NCBI GenBank assembly: GCA_038501625.1
Contig: JAZAYU010000263.1
Location: 496,001 to 560,000, forward strand
Origin: Corbicula japonica
Taxonomy: Eukaryota > Mollusca > Bivalvia > Venerida > Cyrenidae
Length of the DNA stretch: 64,000 nt
Direction: 5' to 3'
Part shown: positions 1 through 12,297 of the stretch, one piece after another
Numbering within the stretch: the stretch's first letter is position 1
Layout: every line of letters begins with the position of its first letter
The notes under the pieces: model-generated
The model's input: only the letters and a program-made list of their open reading frames with translations
Told to the model about the DNA's origin: nothing
The model's database searches: none
Program-made: the position numbers and the translations under genes

Positions 1-110
1 CAAGTACGGACTCGATCACCCTCTTCTATTTTTTTCCATCGTGGTTTCGCTAAATTAATTCCAGGTGCTCTGATCTCACGAAGGACATCGAATACATGTA
101 ATTAACAATT
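1..110 (+). repeat. PLE-1 3' region remnant (weak)
   Basis: The segment around CCAGGTGCTCTGATCTC and the following CATCGAATACATG resembles the 3' untranslated part of the Penelope-like copy at 51.7 kb (CCAGGTGCTCTGGTCTTG then CATTGAGTACC). It is cut by the window edge and much diverged. Confidence 0.35.
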
Positions 111-299
111 TCGTTCCGAATGTAATTTGCTACTTATTATAACTTTGTTGTGTTGGTGTGTGATTGGATGCAACACTGTATAGTATGTGTTATTGTTACT
201 TTACCCAATTCAAAACAACTTGTACTTCTTTTTTTCATGTGAGTTAATGGCCGGGCAACTCTGAGGTTGGTGCAAAAAAGATTAAGGATGAAATTGGCA

Positions 300-368
300 G
301 CCTAAATCAAACCGAACTGAGATTGAAAATATTTTGATAACTGTTCTTTCAAAGGTTTTCAAACTTGC
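300..368 (+). repeat. REP-B fragment (weak)
   Basis: AAATCAAACCGAACTGAG followed by ATATTTTGATAACTGTTC and CTTTCAAAGGTTTTC follows the order of the terminal repeat of the REP-B element at 48.3-49.1 kb. It is an old, diverged copy. Confidence 0.3.
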
Positions 369-379
369 ATTTTCTTCAA

Positions 380-3300
380 AAATTACTTTCTGTTTTTGGT
401 TTATATTGCCACAAAATTGTATTTATAATAAAGCTTTAACAAATGTTAATTAACATTTCCATTCTAGCATTATTTATTAAATATAAAATAATAATTTCTG
501 GATGTTTTTGAAAAAGGAAAATGTTTTGAACAGAAAGATCAAAGTTTTATAATGAACTGATTGTTTTTGTCACATCCGCAATGACTAAAACGAGCACTTA
601 CGCTTAGAAGGTTTTGCTTTAATAGGATTTAATAGGATTTCAGAAAGCTTTCAAACAAGGTATTTATGTTCAATAAACAAATCAAATGTACGAAGATATA
701 AAATGACAACCTAGTTTAATGTTGATGTTTCTGAACGTTTACGTTAATGTTTACAAACACAGATAAATACGACCTTATGTGAAACAGATTAGGGACGAAA
801 AGTTTTCTTGATGTCAGGTGGAGCGATCGTATTTCTAAACTATACAAATCAAGCGTTTTGTAAAGATTTTGTAATCAATAAGACACCAATCTACTTTAGA
901 AATAAGTGACGCGCCATGTCAATATTTGGCTTATTGACCTTGCGTTCAGTTAAGCCCTTTGATCAAGTTGCGGTCATAAGTGGATGAATTTTGTCTAATC
1001 TCTTGAAATATTATGAAATTTCTTATTTTTCTTTCGTTTTTTTTGGCATTCTTGTAGTAACTGGTAGGCGTCGAAACCCTATGTTAAAACTATCTGCAAA
1101 TGCCTTACTTATGTAAAAATAATTAGGAAAACTATCCACTGTTTTAAGGAAATTCAATGTATTTCACGTAGACACATTGTAGCAGATATTATTTTATATT
1201 GTCTGTTCGATCAAACAAATACCAACAGTATCACAGCAAAGTACAAAATTATTATAACAAACGAACTCAACATGTCACCGCTTCATAAATATGAACTCAT
1301 CCAAAATATTTATATTAAGTCATACGACTAATTAGCAGGTCAGCTGTTCTGTTCATACTAATGATTATTACGCTACACGTTACCGAAACGAGCATTTTCG
1401 TTATAATTACTACGTAATGCACCTAACAGCTGCAAATGCATTTGCGCTGTCATCTTTTGTGCAAATTAGTTAATTTCATCAAATTGTCATTATATGAATA
1501 TGTAACCAACCTTTATATGTTAAAAACATTATACATCATGGCCTTAAAACGGGAATGGATAGCGTTAGAATAATAAAACAAACATTTAAGTTAAACCAGA
1601 AATATGTGAAAATATGAAAAAAAAACCACTAAAAATCGTGATATTAAGTTCGCAAAACGGTGAAATAGAAGGCAGAAAGACGTGACATAGTTTTGATATT
1701 TTTCTAAGCTTGTATTTATAATACATGTAATTATAATCTTTTATGAGACAAATTAAAATTGACTATATCTCGAAGAATTTCGACCATATCAAAACGTAAA
1801 ACAATCCTTGTAAACGGAACATGAGTGATATGAAATGATTTTTTTACATAATGGGTTGTGGTGTAAAAGTTCATGTGATTTGAGCTGCGTGCGGACTGAA
1901 GGCTGAACGTGAAGAGGTTTTTACAAAAGCAACTAGATTGTTTACATAAGGCATTCTGCCATTTTGTTCTTTAGATTGTATACATAAGGCATTCTGCCAT
2001 TTTGTTCTTTTATTATTATAATAAGCTTCTAGGTCAAAAAATGTGTTAACATACAACGTTGTTTACAAAAACAATAGCAATACCAATATAAATGCAGAAG
2101 TACTGTACATATATGGATAAAGTAAGAATTATTTTGATAAATAGAACCTCGACAGGAATCATTACTTCTTTAGAGATTGGATTATGATGAAGGGTACCTG
2201 GAAAATATTATATTATAAAACGAAGTTATGCTTGGTCAACTGTAGCAATACGGAATGAGAAAGTCAAACTTCATGCTATGTATTTACTCAACGGACTCTT
2301 TGTCTAATTCTCGAGAATGGGCTCTACTCTGCTAAATTCAGTCAGGGATATTTGACTTAGTATTTTTTTCTTCAATAATTTAACATGACATCATCGAACC
2401 CACACAGTTACTGTTAAAGCTTAACTTTACATTATAACAGACTTCAATTTCAAAAAAATGCATTTGAATTCGCAGAGTCCGAAAGTCTTCATTTATCTGA
2501 ATAAAAGCTGTTTTGCTGCTTATGATACTAGGTCTTAAAGTAAGTTTATATAAATGTATACATATCTTGCATCATATATCGACAGGTTACGATTAAAAAT
2601 GAACAGTTTACTTGCTTAACCCAAACCAAACACAACTTTGTGTTATTTATTCCTTCCACGTATATCTTGCTGTTTTCAACCATCGCGGATCTAACATGTT
2701 CGATAGACAGTACCATTATTTATTTATTTATCTGTTATGTTTTTGTTCAGTTATTGCTGGCACCTTTTTAGAGTTTTAATGAACTGGAATAAATTCAGCA
2801 AGGAAATGCGAAAATATTTTTCTTATGTTAACCTGACAAGGCATTTACCCGGTAAAGTGTTGGTGCTCTCTAAAGCCTGATTGAAACCCTCGGTGCAAAA
2901 ATGCTTTGCCAGTTCCAAAACGGTAAAACTACAGGTTATCATTTCTGTTTAGTTCAGTGTCTGTTTTAAAATTAATGATTTTGTAAACATATGACGTGTT
3001 TTCTCTCCATGTTTAATTGTGTAGTGAATATTTCAGTTTTGTTTTCAAAATATTTCTTATGGGTCATGTATGTTACCGGATGTATCTTTTCTACGTTCTT
3101 TTCTACTGGCAACATTTTTAAAAATGAAATTGGTTTAATTGGTTTAAATGATATAACAGAAAAAATATTGTTTTTCTAGTTTATAGAATTGCTGTTGATA
3201 TGTCTTGAACAAGTTTACGCTTATTGCAAACCATTGGCATATTTCGAACTTTTACAGTCTTACTCAAGTTTATCCTGGAACTTTGCCATTTAAAAAATTA

Positions 3301-3620
3301 TAATCAATTATAATGGTTTGACTAAATAACGACCTGCATGTCGAAACAAAACGCTTTGAATGCTAATTCTTAACAGCAGATATTGTAAATATTCCCCTGT
3401 GTAAAGGCCATATCTAAAAAGATAACAAACAATTGGAAATAAAGCATTTCATAAATATTTAAGCAGGACTTCGGGAAAGTCAGCATTGTATGTGCACGTA
3501 ATCATTTGATATTTTAAAGTTTATATGGTTGATGAAATTACATTTATTTAACATGGTTTACGCACTTAATTTCAGCAACTTTACGTTTTTCCTTACGTTT
3601 CTGACAACGAACCACTAAGT
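380..3620. other. AT-rich DNA, no gene seen
   Basis: I see no supported exon, RNA gene or element here apart from a 38-bp tandem duplication at 1934-2009 (two copies around ACATAAGGCATTCTGCC). The short open frames are AT-rich and have no splice context. Confidence 0.6.
1934..2009. repeat. 38-bp tandem duplication
   Basis: Two adjacent units share ACATAAGGCATTCTGCC and CATTTTGTTCTTTAGATTGT with about one difference, offset by 38 bp. Confidence 0.85.
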
Positions 3621-3628
3621 TCGCTATA

Positions 3629-4064
3629 CTCTTAACAACTTTTCTAAGTATACACCTTCGTACTGGGGCATTACTGGCTTGATAACTGAGCTATTGCTCT
3701 AAAACTTTCAATAAAAATGCCATAAATACTAACTGATTTATTAGAAAAATTGGTCAAATTTAACAGGCGTATTGGAAAACTAAAAGATAGGCGACTTCAT
3801 TTTATGCATTCAAACTGATTTGCCCCAACGCGTAATTCGTTTATTAAGTTGAACATCCGTCTTATTAACTGATTTTGTATTCTGTGGGTGTCAGTATTCT
3901 AAATGATCTTTAGCAGTCAGTTGTCGGTCATTTTGAATGAAGTTTTACTAATCAATCAGTTAGCATCCATTGCATGGTTTATTAAAAGTTTTAGGGCAAT
4001 AGGCCAAAAGTCAAGCCAGTAATGTCCCAGTACGAAGGTGTATATTTAGAAAAGTTGTTAAGTG
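3629..4064. mobile_element. TA-flanked MITE, family M1, copy 1
   Basis: This 436-bp segment has imperfect terminal inverted repeats of about 50 bp. The left end reads CTCTTAACAACTTTTCTAAG then TATACACCTTCGTACTGGGG; the right end is its reverse complement, ending GTTGTTAAGTG. It is flanked by TA on both sides (3627-3628 and 4065-4066), as expected for Tc1/mariner-superfamily MITEs. The interior is non-coding and matches copy 2 at 10785-11327, which has an extra internal stretch of about 110 bp. Confidence 0.85.
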
Positions 4065-4179
4065 TATGTCCTGCCTATTGTTTTAAAATAATTTATGAAA
4101 GGTTTATTTTTAAAGTGTAAAGCTAACACATGTACAGCTGTGTATAATAGATGAGTCATACGCTTGATTTTAGCTCTTT

Positions 4180-4455
4180 AAGTTGAAAAGGGATTTTAGC
4201 GTCAGTATTGATATAATGCCGTGTGGTGGCCGTAAACGTTACCACCTGTGCTTTCAAATACGTCCCTTAAAGGCCATTAAGTACGATACTTATATTTTCG
4301 AAAATATTGAGTGGCGCTCAATCCGGGGCTAGGCGACGTGGACAGGAATATGCATTTTCATATCTACTCGTATACAAGCTAAATCAATCCGAGCCTGAAA
4401 TATTTTGATATATGTCGCGTTCGTTGACTTTCAAGGTAGCATTCATTTTTACCTC
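4180..4455 (+). repeat. REP-B copy, interior deleted
   Basis: It contains, in REP-B order, GTGGTGGCCGTAAACG, the CGTCCCTTAAAGGCC motif, GCTCAATCCGGGGCTAGG, and the terminal-repeat tail (AATCCGAGCCTG then GACTTTCAAGG). The middle of the element seen at 48.3-49.1 kb is missing. Confidence 0.7.
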
Positions 4456-4845
4456 ATATGATAATATTGATATTAGATATTGAACATAAAATGTGATGTT
4501 CGGTTCAGAAAACATTCCAACAATAACCGTGTTCCATAGATCTGTGCTGGACGTTGGAATAGACATTTATTTATGTAATATTTTATTCAGACCCACAAGT
4601 CTATTTCGCTCTTGGTTTAAACGGCTGCAATTTTTCAAATTATACAAGGGTTCGCAGACAGGGACATATCTCCTTTTTATTTTTATTGTATTAATTAATT
4701 ACTCGTTTATTTTAACGTTAATAACAATTTGATTCCATCCAAATCCCAGAGCTCCCAAACCAGACACAATTGTGTTATTTCCTTTTCGTCCACTGAAATA
4801 GTCTATTCTATATTTTTATTTTATTACGTTTCAATGTTAGAGGTA

Positions 4846-5058
4846 TTGTCCAACAATATTGACCTGGCACTTCATTAATTTTCGTAAAGGTCATTCAATA
4901 AACACGGGTATCAGCGAAAACACCGATGTATTATTCAATTTACACCTCAGTGATGTGTGGAGTATTGGAATAGATGCCGGACTACCGATCGTAACATTTA
5001 CGAAAATTAACGAATATGGGGTCAAATGCAAGAGTGCCAGGTCAATATTGTTGGACAA
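4846..5058. mobile_element. 213-bp TA-flanked MITE
   Basis: The ends are inverted repeats of at least 27 bp: TTGTCCAACAATATTGACC then TGGCACT on the left, with the reverse complement on the right. A second inner inverted match lies around TTAATTTTCGTAAA. TA flanks both ends (4844-4845, 5059-5060). The 97-aa open frame crossing it is a by-product of this palindrome, not a gene. Confidence 0.8.
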
Positions 5059-5149
5059 TAACAATAGAATTCCTCGGAGAGTGGTTTTGTTTAATAAGTC
5101 ACTCGGCCATGCATGCAAATGCTATTCAAGTTGCATTTTAAAATTATCT

Positions 5150-6900
5150 TAAGAAGAATATTGTTTAACACCATCATAAATTAGTGTCGCATTTTGGTAT
5201 AAAGGTGCTGCCAGACCGATGCCCAGACAGAGCTCTCCTTCTAACAAATCCTCTCCCCTAAATAGTGTCTAGATTCATACCGCGGTATACAACCTGTCAA
5301 ATTCTGAGATTTTTCCCTCAAATTCCAGAGCGTTATGTGTAATTTATTTATTAGCATCAACATGCTGGTGACTAACCCTGCAAGCTCTCAAAACTATTGC
5401 GGTCCCGCTTTGGGCTCCAAATGTCACAGTGAGAAAATGTGCAGCCGTACAGGGACCCCTCTCTTACATAATCCTTAACGAGCTTCTTGAGCCACCTATA
5501 CTCTCCCCAGCTAATAGTGACTAGATTCGTTTCGTGACATAAGTAAGGTATACAAATGAAGCCATTGAATTTATGTTTTGCGTTGATACACAAAGAAGCT
5601 TTGGACAAATATTAAGAAAAATATTAGGCTTATCGCAATGTTGGATGTGTCTATTCCCTGAGAATGTTTAATATAAAGTAATATAACTCAAAAGTAAAGT
5701 CAAGCGGCTGAGGTTATTATACACCACCTATCAAAAACAGATCTATAACTACTAGTTTTATGTTTTCTATTGGCATAAAAGTCTTAACCATGACATGCTA
5801 ATTTTGCCCGAGCTTCTGATTTTATCGTGAATTATTATTCCTTTTCTAGACAGTGGCGGCAGCAGATTGACACATTATACTTAAAATGACATCTTGATAG
5901 AAGTGCTTTTTATTTTGTTGCATTTTGCGCTTTAAAATACAGATTCACAATTACAAAATTTCGCGTTTATGTATTAATCTAATTTTATTATTAAATTGTG
6001 TATTTCGCGGTATTTCATCATGAATAAAACGAGGTCTTGGTGTATTACAATTTCGAAGGTTAGGTACGTATGTTAGTCCTTTTCTGACATAACCTATTAT
6101 TCATCCATTATTATTCAAACGTCATTTGTGTACAAGAACATTACTTCCGATGCTATTTTATAATGTAGTCATCACCAGCAATTCATTTCAACATTTCTAG
6201 CCCAACCATTGTGAGCGCGCCTGTACTAATGATCTGTATTAATACAGACATTTCTGAATAGAAGATGTATCCTTACTGTTTGCTATTCCGCCACTTAATT
6301 TATCAAATATTTCAATACGATCTGGTGGAGATCAATCAACAATTGTTTTGCATACGAAGCCTATAAAATATTATCATTTCAGACTGAATTAAGTTATATG
6401 TGTGGTATAAAGGATACAGATAATATTATATAATTCTTAGTTATCAGCATCCTAAAATTCAACGCTGGTGCTTTGATACATGGAACAATAAAAACACTAG
6501 TAGAAAAGTAACAGTAACTTGGTCTGTTTTCAAAATAGCTTTTAAAAAACACAAAGGAATGGACACAGAATATGTTCTGTTCAGGTATTTTTGTGTGCTG
6601 AAAGAACACTAGTCTAATATTATCATAGTACGCGCAGTTTTGTGAACAAAACCCATCATAAATATTACTGAAAAATAAAATTTAATCTACTCATGCAATT
6701 TCGTCATCGTACACTGAGACTGATATCCATCAATTTAAGATTTTTAAAAATGTTTTAGTTATCAAACTTAAGGTCAGAGAGATGAACGAACCTAAATATA
6801 AGCATATTCACAAACTAAAAATGAATAACAACGACAAGCAACGAACTCAACTATGTCTCTGTAGTTATCATGGAAGAAATAAGTTGCAAGATCGACATGC
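5150..6900. other. No supported gene; one doubtful coding-like segment
   Basis: A 78-codon minus-strand frame (5372-5608) has varied codon use (for example TISWGEYRWLKKLVKDY and CTFSHCDIWSPKRDR). A shorter, broken relative of part of it lies at about 5260-5330. There are no convincing splice sites and I do not recognise a family. The rest is featureless AT-rich DNA. Confidence 0.35.
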
Positions 6901-6914
6901 ACACTCTTCAAATG

Positions 6915-7005
6915 AAATTGTACTCTACCAGGGTGCGAGCCCGCACCGTCAGGGCGACAGCGCCTTGATCTGTAATTCCGACGATGCATTCCATTAACCG
7001 GGACA
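6915..7005 (-). repeat. tRNA-like Pol III head (degenerate)
   Basis: On the minus strand a B-box-like GGGCTCGCACCC follows an A-box-like GGTTAATGG by about 55 nt. No cloverleaf closes, so this is probably a SINE head or tRNA relic rather than a functional tRNA. Confidence 0.35.
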
Positions 7006-7034
7006 TCCCCCAAAATTGGATCCGATAGCCCTGA

Positions 7035-7172
7035 TAATTTTATACGCTATCATCACTGAACGACATCGGTAACGGGTTATTTTACTGATAACAGTAATGA
7101 CTGTATGTACGGGGAGACGTTTTCCGGCCGCTACACGTCACAAATAGCGCTACTGTGAATTTGAAGTGCTGC
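7035..7172 (-). repeat. REP-B interior fragment
   Basis: The reverse complement reads CACAGTAGCGCTATTTGTG then GCGGCCG and GTCTCCCCGTACAT, matching the interior of the 48.3-49.1 kb REP-B element. Confidence 0.65.
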
Positions 7173-7174
7173 TT

Positions 7175-8790
7175 CAAACTGATTTAGAAAATCAGTTTAC
7201 TTCCATAAGCACAGAATAGGCATTTCAACCAATTGATTTTGTTGATAAAAGAAACCGTTAATGTTTTAAATTAATTGAGAAGTTGTTTATCATGTTCGCT
7301 CTTAAAACATTCGCTTTGTAGCTTATCTGATTATTCCGTGGATAATTGATTTTTGTAATTGATTGATTGATTAAATGATAAATTAAACGACTTTATTTAT
7401 CAGCTTTAGAATCTACCGTTTGATTAGTATCATTTTAATATAATGTAACAAGATAACAGAGGAGAAGTCAGTTTTATTTTGCAATTGATGGAAAACAATC
7501 TTTTGCAGTTGATTTGATAAAATTAAGACAGACTAGGTGATCCCTCGTGTTCATCTGCCCTTTTAAAGTCTCCTTACAAACACGTCATTAACGGCTTAAC
7601 TGTATGCATTGTTTTCGAATTTACAAACAAATCACGATAAACGGTGCTAGACGAGAGGGTAATTTCAAGCATGTACAATCTTTTTTATGTGGTTGCTTAG
7701 TGATTACGGTTAAATAAAACATGCTTAACGAAGAACTACGGGCTAAATAAATATATGCCCAAGTTATCAACACAGCAGTTAACAATTAATCTATAATTTA
7801 TACATGTACCGCTTGACTGATGTAAAAAACACTCAGTTTTATATGCTAAATTCCGCTCATTATCATGGTAAACTTGGAGCTTTAAATTCCGATTACTGCG
7901 TAATCTATATGATATGTACCACTTGGTTAATGAAACAGTATTCCCTTTAGGGGAGATAAAAAGAAACACATTAATTATATGCAATTAAGCTCACAAAATG
8001 GACGCTTTAGGTTCAAATTTGTCTCATCTATCTTTCCCGCGAGCACTGTTGATGTTGCATTTCGTCATTTGAAATGATTATACGATTGACATTAGTGATA
8101 AATACGACTGAGAAGACATAATCCATTAGATTTGTTTCTATTAAGTCTACAAAATTGGCTTATAGTTTCAGTATGTAGAAACAAACAGCAATTGAACAAT
8201 AACGTGAACGTGTAGATATATGCTAATTGACAAAAGTCTTGTCCGGTCTACAGTTTCCAACAGATACATTACCGGCTGTACTGGTTATAATATCGGACAA
8301 GACTTGTGTCCATATGAATAGTTTTGTAGTTTTGTTTACTTTTTACATTCTAAGACCTGAGTGTTCATGACAATCATATCGTAATTATTAATTTTATTGA
8401 TGCAATTAACAATAAGTCAAAAAGTACTACTGGCAATAATACGATATCAGACAAAAAAACATAATTTTATTTAGATATATAGATGCCTTAAAATGACGAC
8501 TGTCTGACAGTCTAGGTTTCAGGAGCCTGAAGATGACGCGATTATTAATTGTTTATCAAATGTGTGCGACACTATTTCGCATGGAAATCCATACATAAAA
8601 CTCAAATTATTTTGTTATAAACGTTTAATCTCGAAGTTATATAAGAGTCAAACAATGTTATAATTTAAAAATAGTGTCTTCTTGTTTAGGCTCAATATGT
8701 CTACCCAAGCAAAAAAGTTATATTGTTTAATCGTTTACCGGTGCCATATAACGATGACAACGTTCAGCAGAGTAATCAGCGAAACTGAGA
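7175..8790. other. AT-rich DNA, no gene seen
   Basis: No exon or RNA gene is supported. The only structured item is the short inverted repeat at 8234-8305, listed separately. Confidence 0.6.
8234..8305. repeat. Short inverted repeat (hairpin)
   Basis: AAGTCTTGTCCG and CGGACAAGACTT form a 12-bp stem around a loop of about 45 nt. It could be a tiny MITE; no target duplication is clear. Confidence 0.6.
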
Positions 8791-8794
8791 CGTC

Positions 8795-8875
8795 CTGGCT
8801 GGCGTAGTTTGTAAAGTGCTCGGATCTCTGTTGCTGGCACAGTCTCCATAGCGGTTCGATCCCCGAATTTGTACA
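8795..8875 (+). repeat. tRNA-like Pol III head
   Basis: An A-box-like TGGCGTAGTTTGT is followed by a B-box-like GCGGTTCGATCCCC. The stems do not close into a full tRNA, so I read it as a tRNA-derived SINE head. Confidence 0.4.
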
Positions 8876-9492
8876 TAGATCATTAAAGATATGTTTACAT
8901 CTGGAGCGAATGTATCACTAAAACATTATGCTCAGATTTACGATAATACTACCAATATATCCATACTATACCTATTTTGTAGTGATTCGGTGTGAACCGT
9001 AACCAATGGCCGGATCAAACTCATGAAAAATAGAAAAAATGACGAACATTCTTTATGTCTGACGTGTGTATTGAAGAAATCGTACCAGAACTTGCAATAC
9101 GATCAAGCAAGTTAGGTTGTATCGCTTATAACAACATAAAGACAGTCAGGCATTTAAAAGTAACATGTTTTTGAGGATGGTCAGTGACAAAACGATCGGG
9201 AGCTTCAGTAGTTTAAATTGTAATGGGTCCTTGTGTTTATTTTTTCAGCTGGTGTTTACATCATTAATAGCCATTTAGAAAAGAAAAGTTAGTTTTGGTT
9301 TTGGTTCAAATACTGCTTGTTTATATAAGCAAAATGATTGAACCAGAAGATGACACAAGAACATTACTTGAAAGTACTTGTATAGTGTGCTTATTTTGAC
9401 CCACGAGCCAGTCTCGTTTATTGTTTTAAAATGTTTAAATTGTAAATACACATTGCACAAAAATAATAAATAATAAACAAACTTTGACTTAC

Positions 9493-9589
9493 CATAATCA
9501 GGTTCATAATCCGTTAAGTTACCATCGAAGAGCGGCAAATCTAAATTAAACCTTCCCAAGTCCATGATAATTAGAGGAGTATATGTCAA
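9493..9589 (-). CDS. Candidate first coding exon of an unrecognised host gene
   Basis: On the minus strand an ATG opens a 32-codon frame that ends exactly at a consensus splice donor (G|GTAAGT, plus-strand 9487-9492). A second in-frame Met follows eight residues later. The peptide runs through MDLGRFNLDLPLFDG and NLTDYEPDY: acidic, with a possible N-glycosylation site (NLT) and no signal peptide. An acidic N-glycosylated start would suit an extracellular N-terminus such as that of a GPCR, but that is speculation. A TATAAAA-like string lies about 170 bp upstream (minus-strand sense, near 9752-9760). The open frame continues past the donor only as low-complexity sequence. Following exons would lie below 9487, where I could not identify them. 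Confidence 0.4.
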
Positions 9590-9599
9590 TTTGAATTAA

Positions 9600-10780
9600 A
9601 AACACATTTAATCTTACAACACTCTAAATTCACTTAAATTCAAAACGGCCACTGGTTTTCTGAGACGCAAGTCATTTTTGACAAACTCAGTTCACTCCAT
9701 TAAATTGTTGATATAAAACTAATTCAATTTGTGAGTTAGTGTCACGTTATACTTTTATAACAAAGTACACGTATCTGCATTGTTGGAATATTGCAATATA
9801 TTCAACGCTTCTCAAGCATTTTCAAGAGAAAATGTTTTACACCGATTTCTGAATTTCTGAATTTTCTTATAAATCGCCGATAGTGTACGTACTCTGTCTG
9901 TATGAGAGTTTATTGTATTTTGTGATTTCCCAATAAGCTTGGCCCGCTAAATTCGCGAGAGATAAAATTACGGCGCGTATTTAATCTAAAGACATTCGAC
10001 TGAAGCTTACAAAAATCATATTACTTGAAGGTAACTTATTGTCAATACAAAAACATGTTGTATTTTGTACTAACATGCGTTTTGGTAATTTTAAAGTATT
10101 CAATTAATCCTTGCGTGTTACATTAGTAAAAACTTTGAACGAATTACTTATAGGTTTCATAATGTGTTCCCAAAACAAGTACTCTATTTGAACGAGTTGA
10201 ACAAATACATGTAACATCACATTCTTACAATTGCCATAGACTTTAATTATTTTATACCACAAATAATGTCGTACATGTAACTAAAGTTAACTATTGAAAT
10301 TACTTCCGTGAAGCCTTGAGCTTTGCTTCTTTTATCCCTAGCTTATGGGGGAGTTGCAGATATAAAACGAGGCAAATGCCGTGCGAAATAATATACATCG
10401 CTAATCCGGGTATTCTCCTCGGACAGTGGGCATGTTGCATGCAAACGTATAATAGATAAGCAACTGTAAATTGGGTATAACGAAAAGGTTAATGGCTATC
10501 ACATATAATTAAAACCAAAGAAAACAGCATTAATGCACATAAACACAACGTGGTCGACACGGCGATCAAATGATAAGGTGAGCAAAAGGGAAATTTGAAA
10601 ACTTGAGACGAAGGATGCTGATTAATGTCCGACTGGACATCTGGTTTCCAGGATAAACTATTTGTTTTTCTTTATTAGAAGTTTGCAAGTGTCGAACTTT
10701 CAAGAACATAAGTATTTATTTATCTTTAACGGCAGTCATATACCATATGTCGGCTTATCTTTACCATTGGTTAACATTAA
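9600..10780. other. AT-rich DNA, no gene seen
   Basis: It could include the 5' region of the candidate exon at 9.5 kb. No other feature is supported. Confidence 0.55.
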
Positions 10781-10784
10781 AATA

Positions 10785-11327
10785 CACTTAACAACTAAGT
10801 ATACACCTTCGTACTGGGGCATAACTGACTTAAAAATTGAGCTATTGCTCTTAAATTTCAATACAAATGCAAAAAAATAATCACTGATTTATTAGATAAA
10901 TTGGTCGAATTTAACAAGCATATTGGAAACTAAAAGATAGGCGACTACATTTTATGCATTCAAACTGATTTTCTAAAAAAGTTGGTTGGACTATCAACAG
11001 TAATAAAACATTAAGATAAGAATGAATTGAATTTAGTTTAACAGAAATAGAAGAATAGCATATTTCTAGGTTCCAAATGTTTATTTATGAGTACGCGTAA
11101 TTCGTTTTTTAAGTTTAACATACGTTTTATTAACTGATTTTGTGAATTTGCATTCTCTGGGTGTCAGTATTCTTAATGATTTTGAGCAGTCAGTTGTCTG
11201 TCATTTTGAATGAAGTTTTACAAATAAATCGGTTAGTATTCATTGCATGGTTAATTAAAAGTTTTAGGGCAAATCAAGCCAGTAATGCCCCAGTACGAAG
11301 GTGTATACTTAGCAAAGTTGTTAAGTG
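10785..11327. mobile_element. TA-flanked MITE, family M1, copy 2
   Basis: This 543-bp copy has ends CACTTAACAAC and GTTGTTAAGTG, each next to TA (10783-10784, 11328-11329). The left inverted repeat lacks a few bases (CAACTAAGTATACACC). It matches copy 1 at 3629-4064 throughout, with an extra internal stretch of about 110 bp near 10973-11095. The two short open frames overlapping its ends are not genes. Confidence 0.88.
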
Positions 11328-11329
11328 TA

Positions 11330-12290
11330 TATTGATCATATATTTAACAGTTGTTGGATTTGCTTTCAATACTTCTTACTCTGTCGATTAATATATAATT
11401 AAATTAATATCATCCCTGAACGATGATTCTATGTCATATTTACATATTGCTAAAGAGGAAATGCCTTAAAAGAAGAAAAAACAACTGTAATCATTAACTA
11501 TGTTATGATTTCAACCGCCTTTATTTTATGTCCAATAATTTCCGTACATAAACGCGCGTTTTGTGTAAGTTTCATCTGGTATGAAATTTACAATACAAAG
11601 TATATTATTTGGTATTTAAGTATTTGACATTTCAACTATAGCGTGTTTACAATTTATTGACATGAGTTGAAAATGGAATACTATTTGTTTAATACGGTTA
11701 CAAAATGTGTTATAAGTTATCTTTGAAATCATATGTATATCGAGTTTTAGGCGTTTACTGAACTACACCATCTTAAAGGAAAACTTGTACACGTACGTTA
11801 GAAAGGTGAAATAGTGTATTGCTTAAGCTATGCGCTGTCCCTATCAGATACGGGTTCCATTCCCACTAGGGGCAATATCATCTTCATATACGGTAATACT
11901 AGACAAAATGTGGAAATGTCTAATAATACCGAAGGAAAATTTTATAATATATTAACTTAATATACAAGTCTCCACTCATACATTCATCAATGCAATCGCT
12001 AAATGAGTCATCTGGTATTTAGCCTAGCCATAAAAGGCCAAAAATAGAATCATTGATGCTGATTTATAAGAGCTCATTTTGCCTTCGGCCAAAGGATTAT
12101 TTAACGGTTTCTCGATGCTGAGTTATAGTAGCTACATTTATTGTCGCTGGTTGATTTCTAGAGGACATTACTTGACATTTAAGAATGTTCTGAATGTTAA
12201 ATGTCTCACGTTACAGACATAATCACTGCTTGTGCTCATTGTCTCTAAGTAATCTATTACACTAAGTCTAATGAAAACAACCAGTTGTAG
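11330..12290. other. AT-rich DNA with one tRNA-like head
   Basis: At 11810-11875 (plus strand) GGGTTCCATTCCC resembles a B box, with an indistinct A box upstream. Nothing else is supported. Confidence 0.4.
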
Positions 12291-12297
12291 AAGATTC

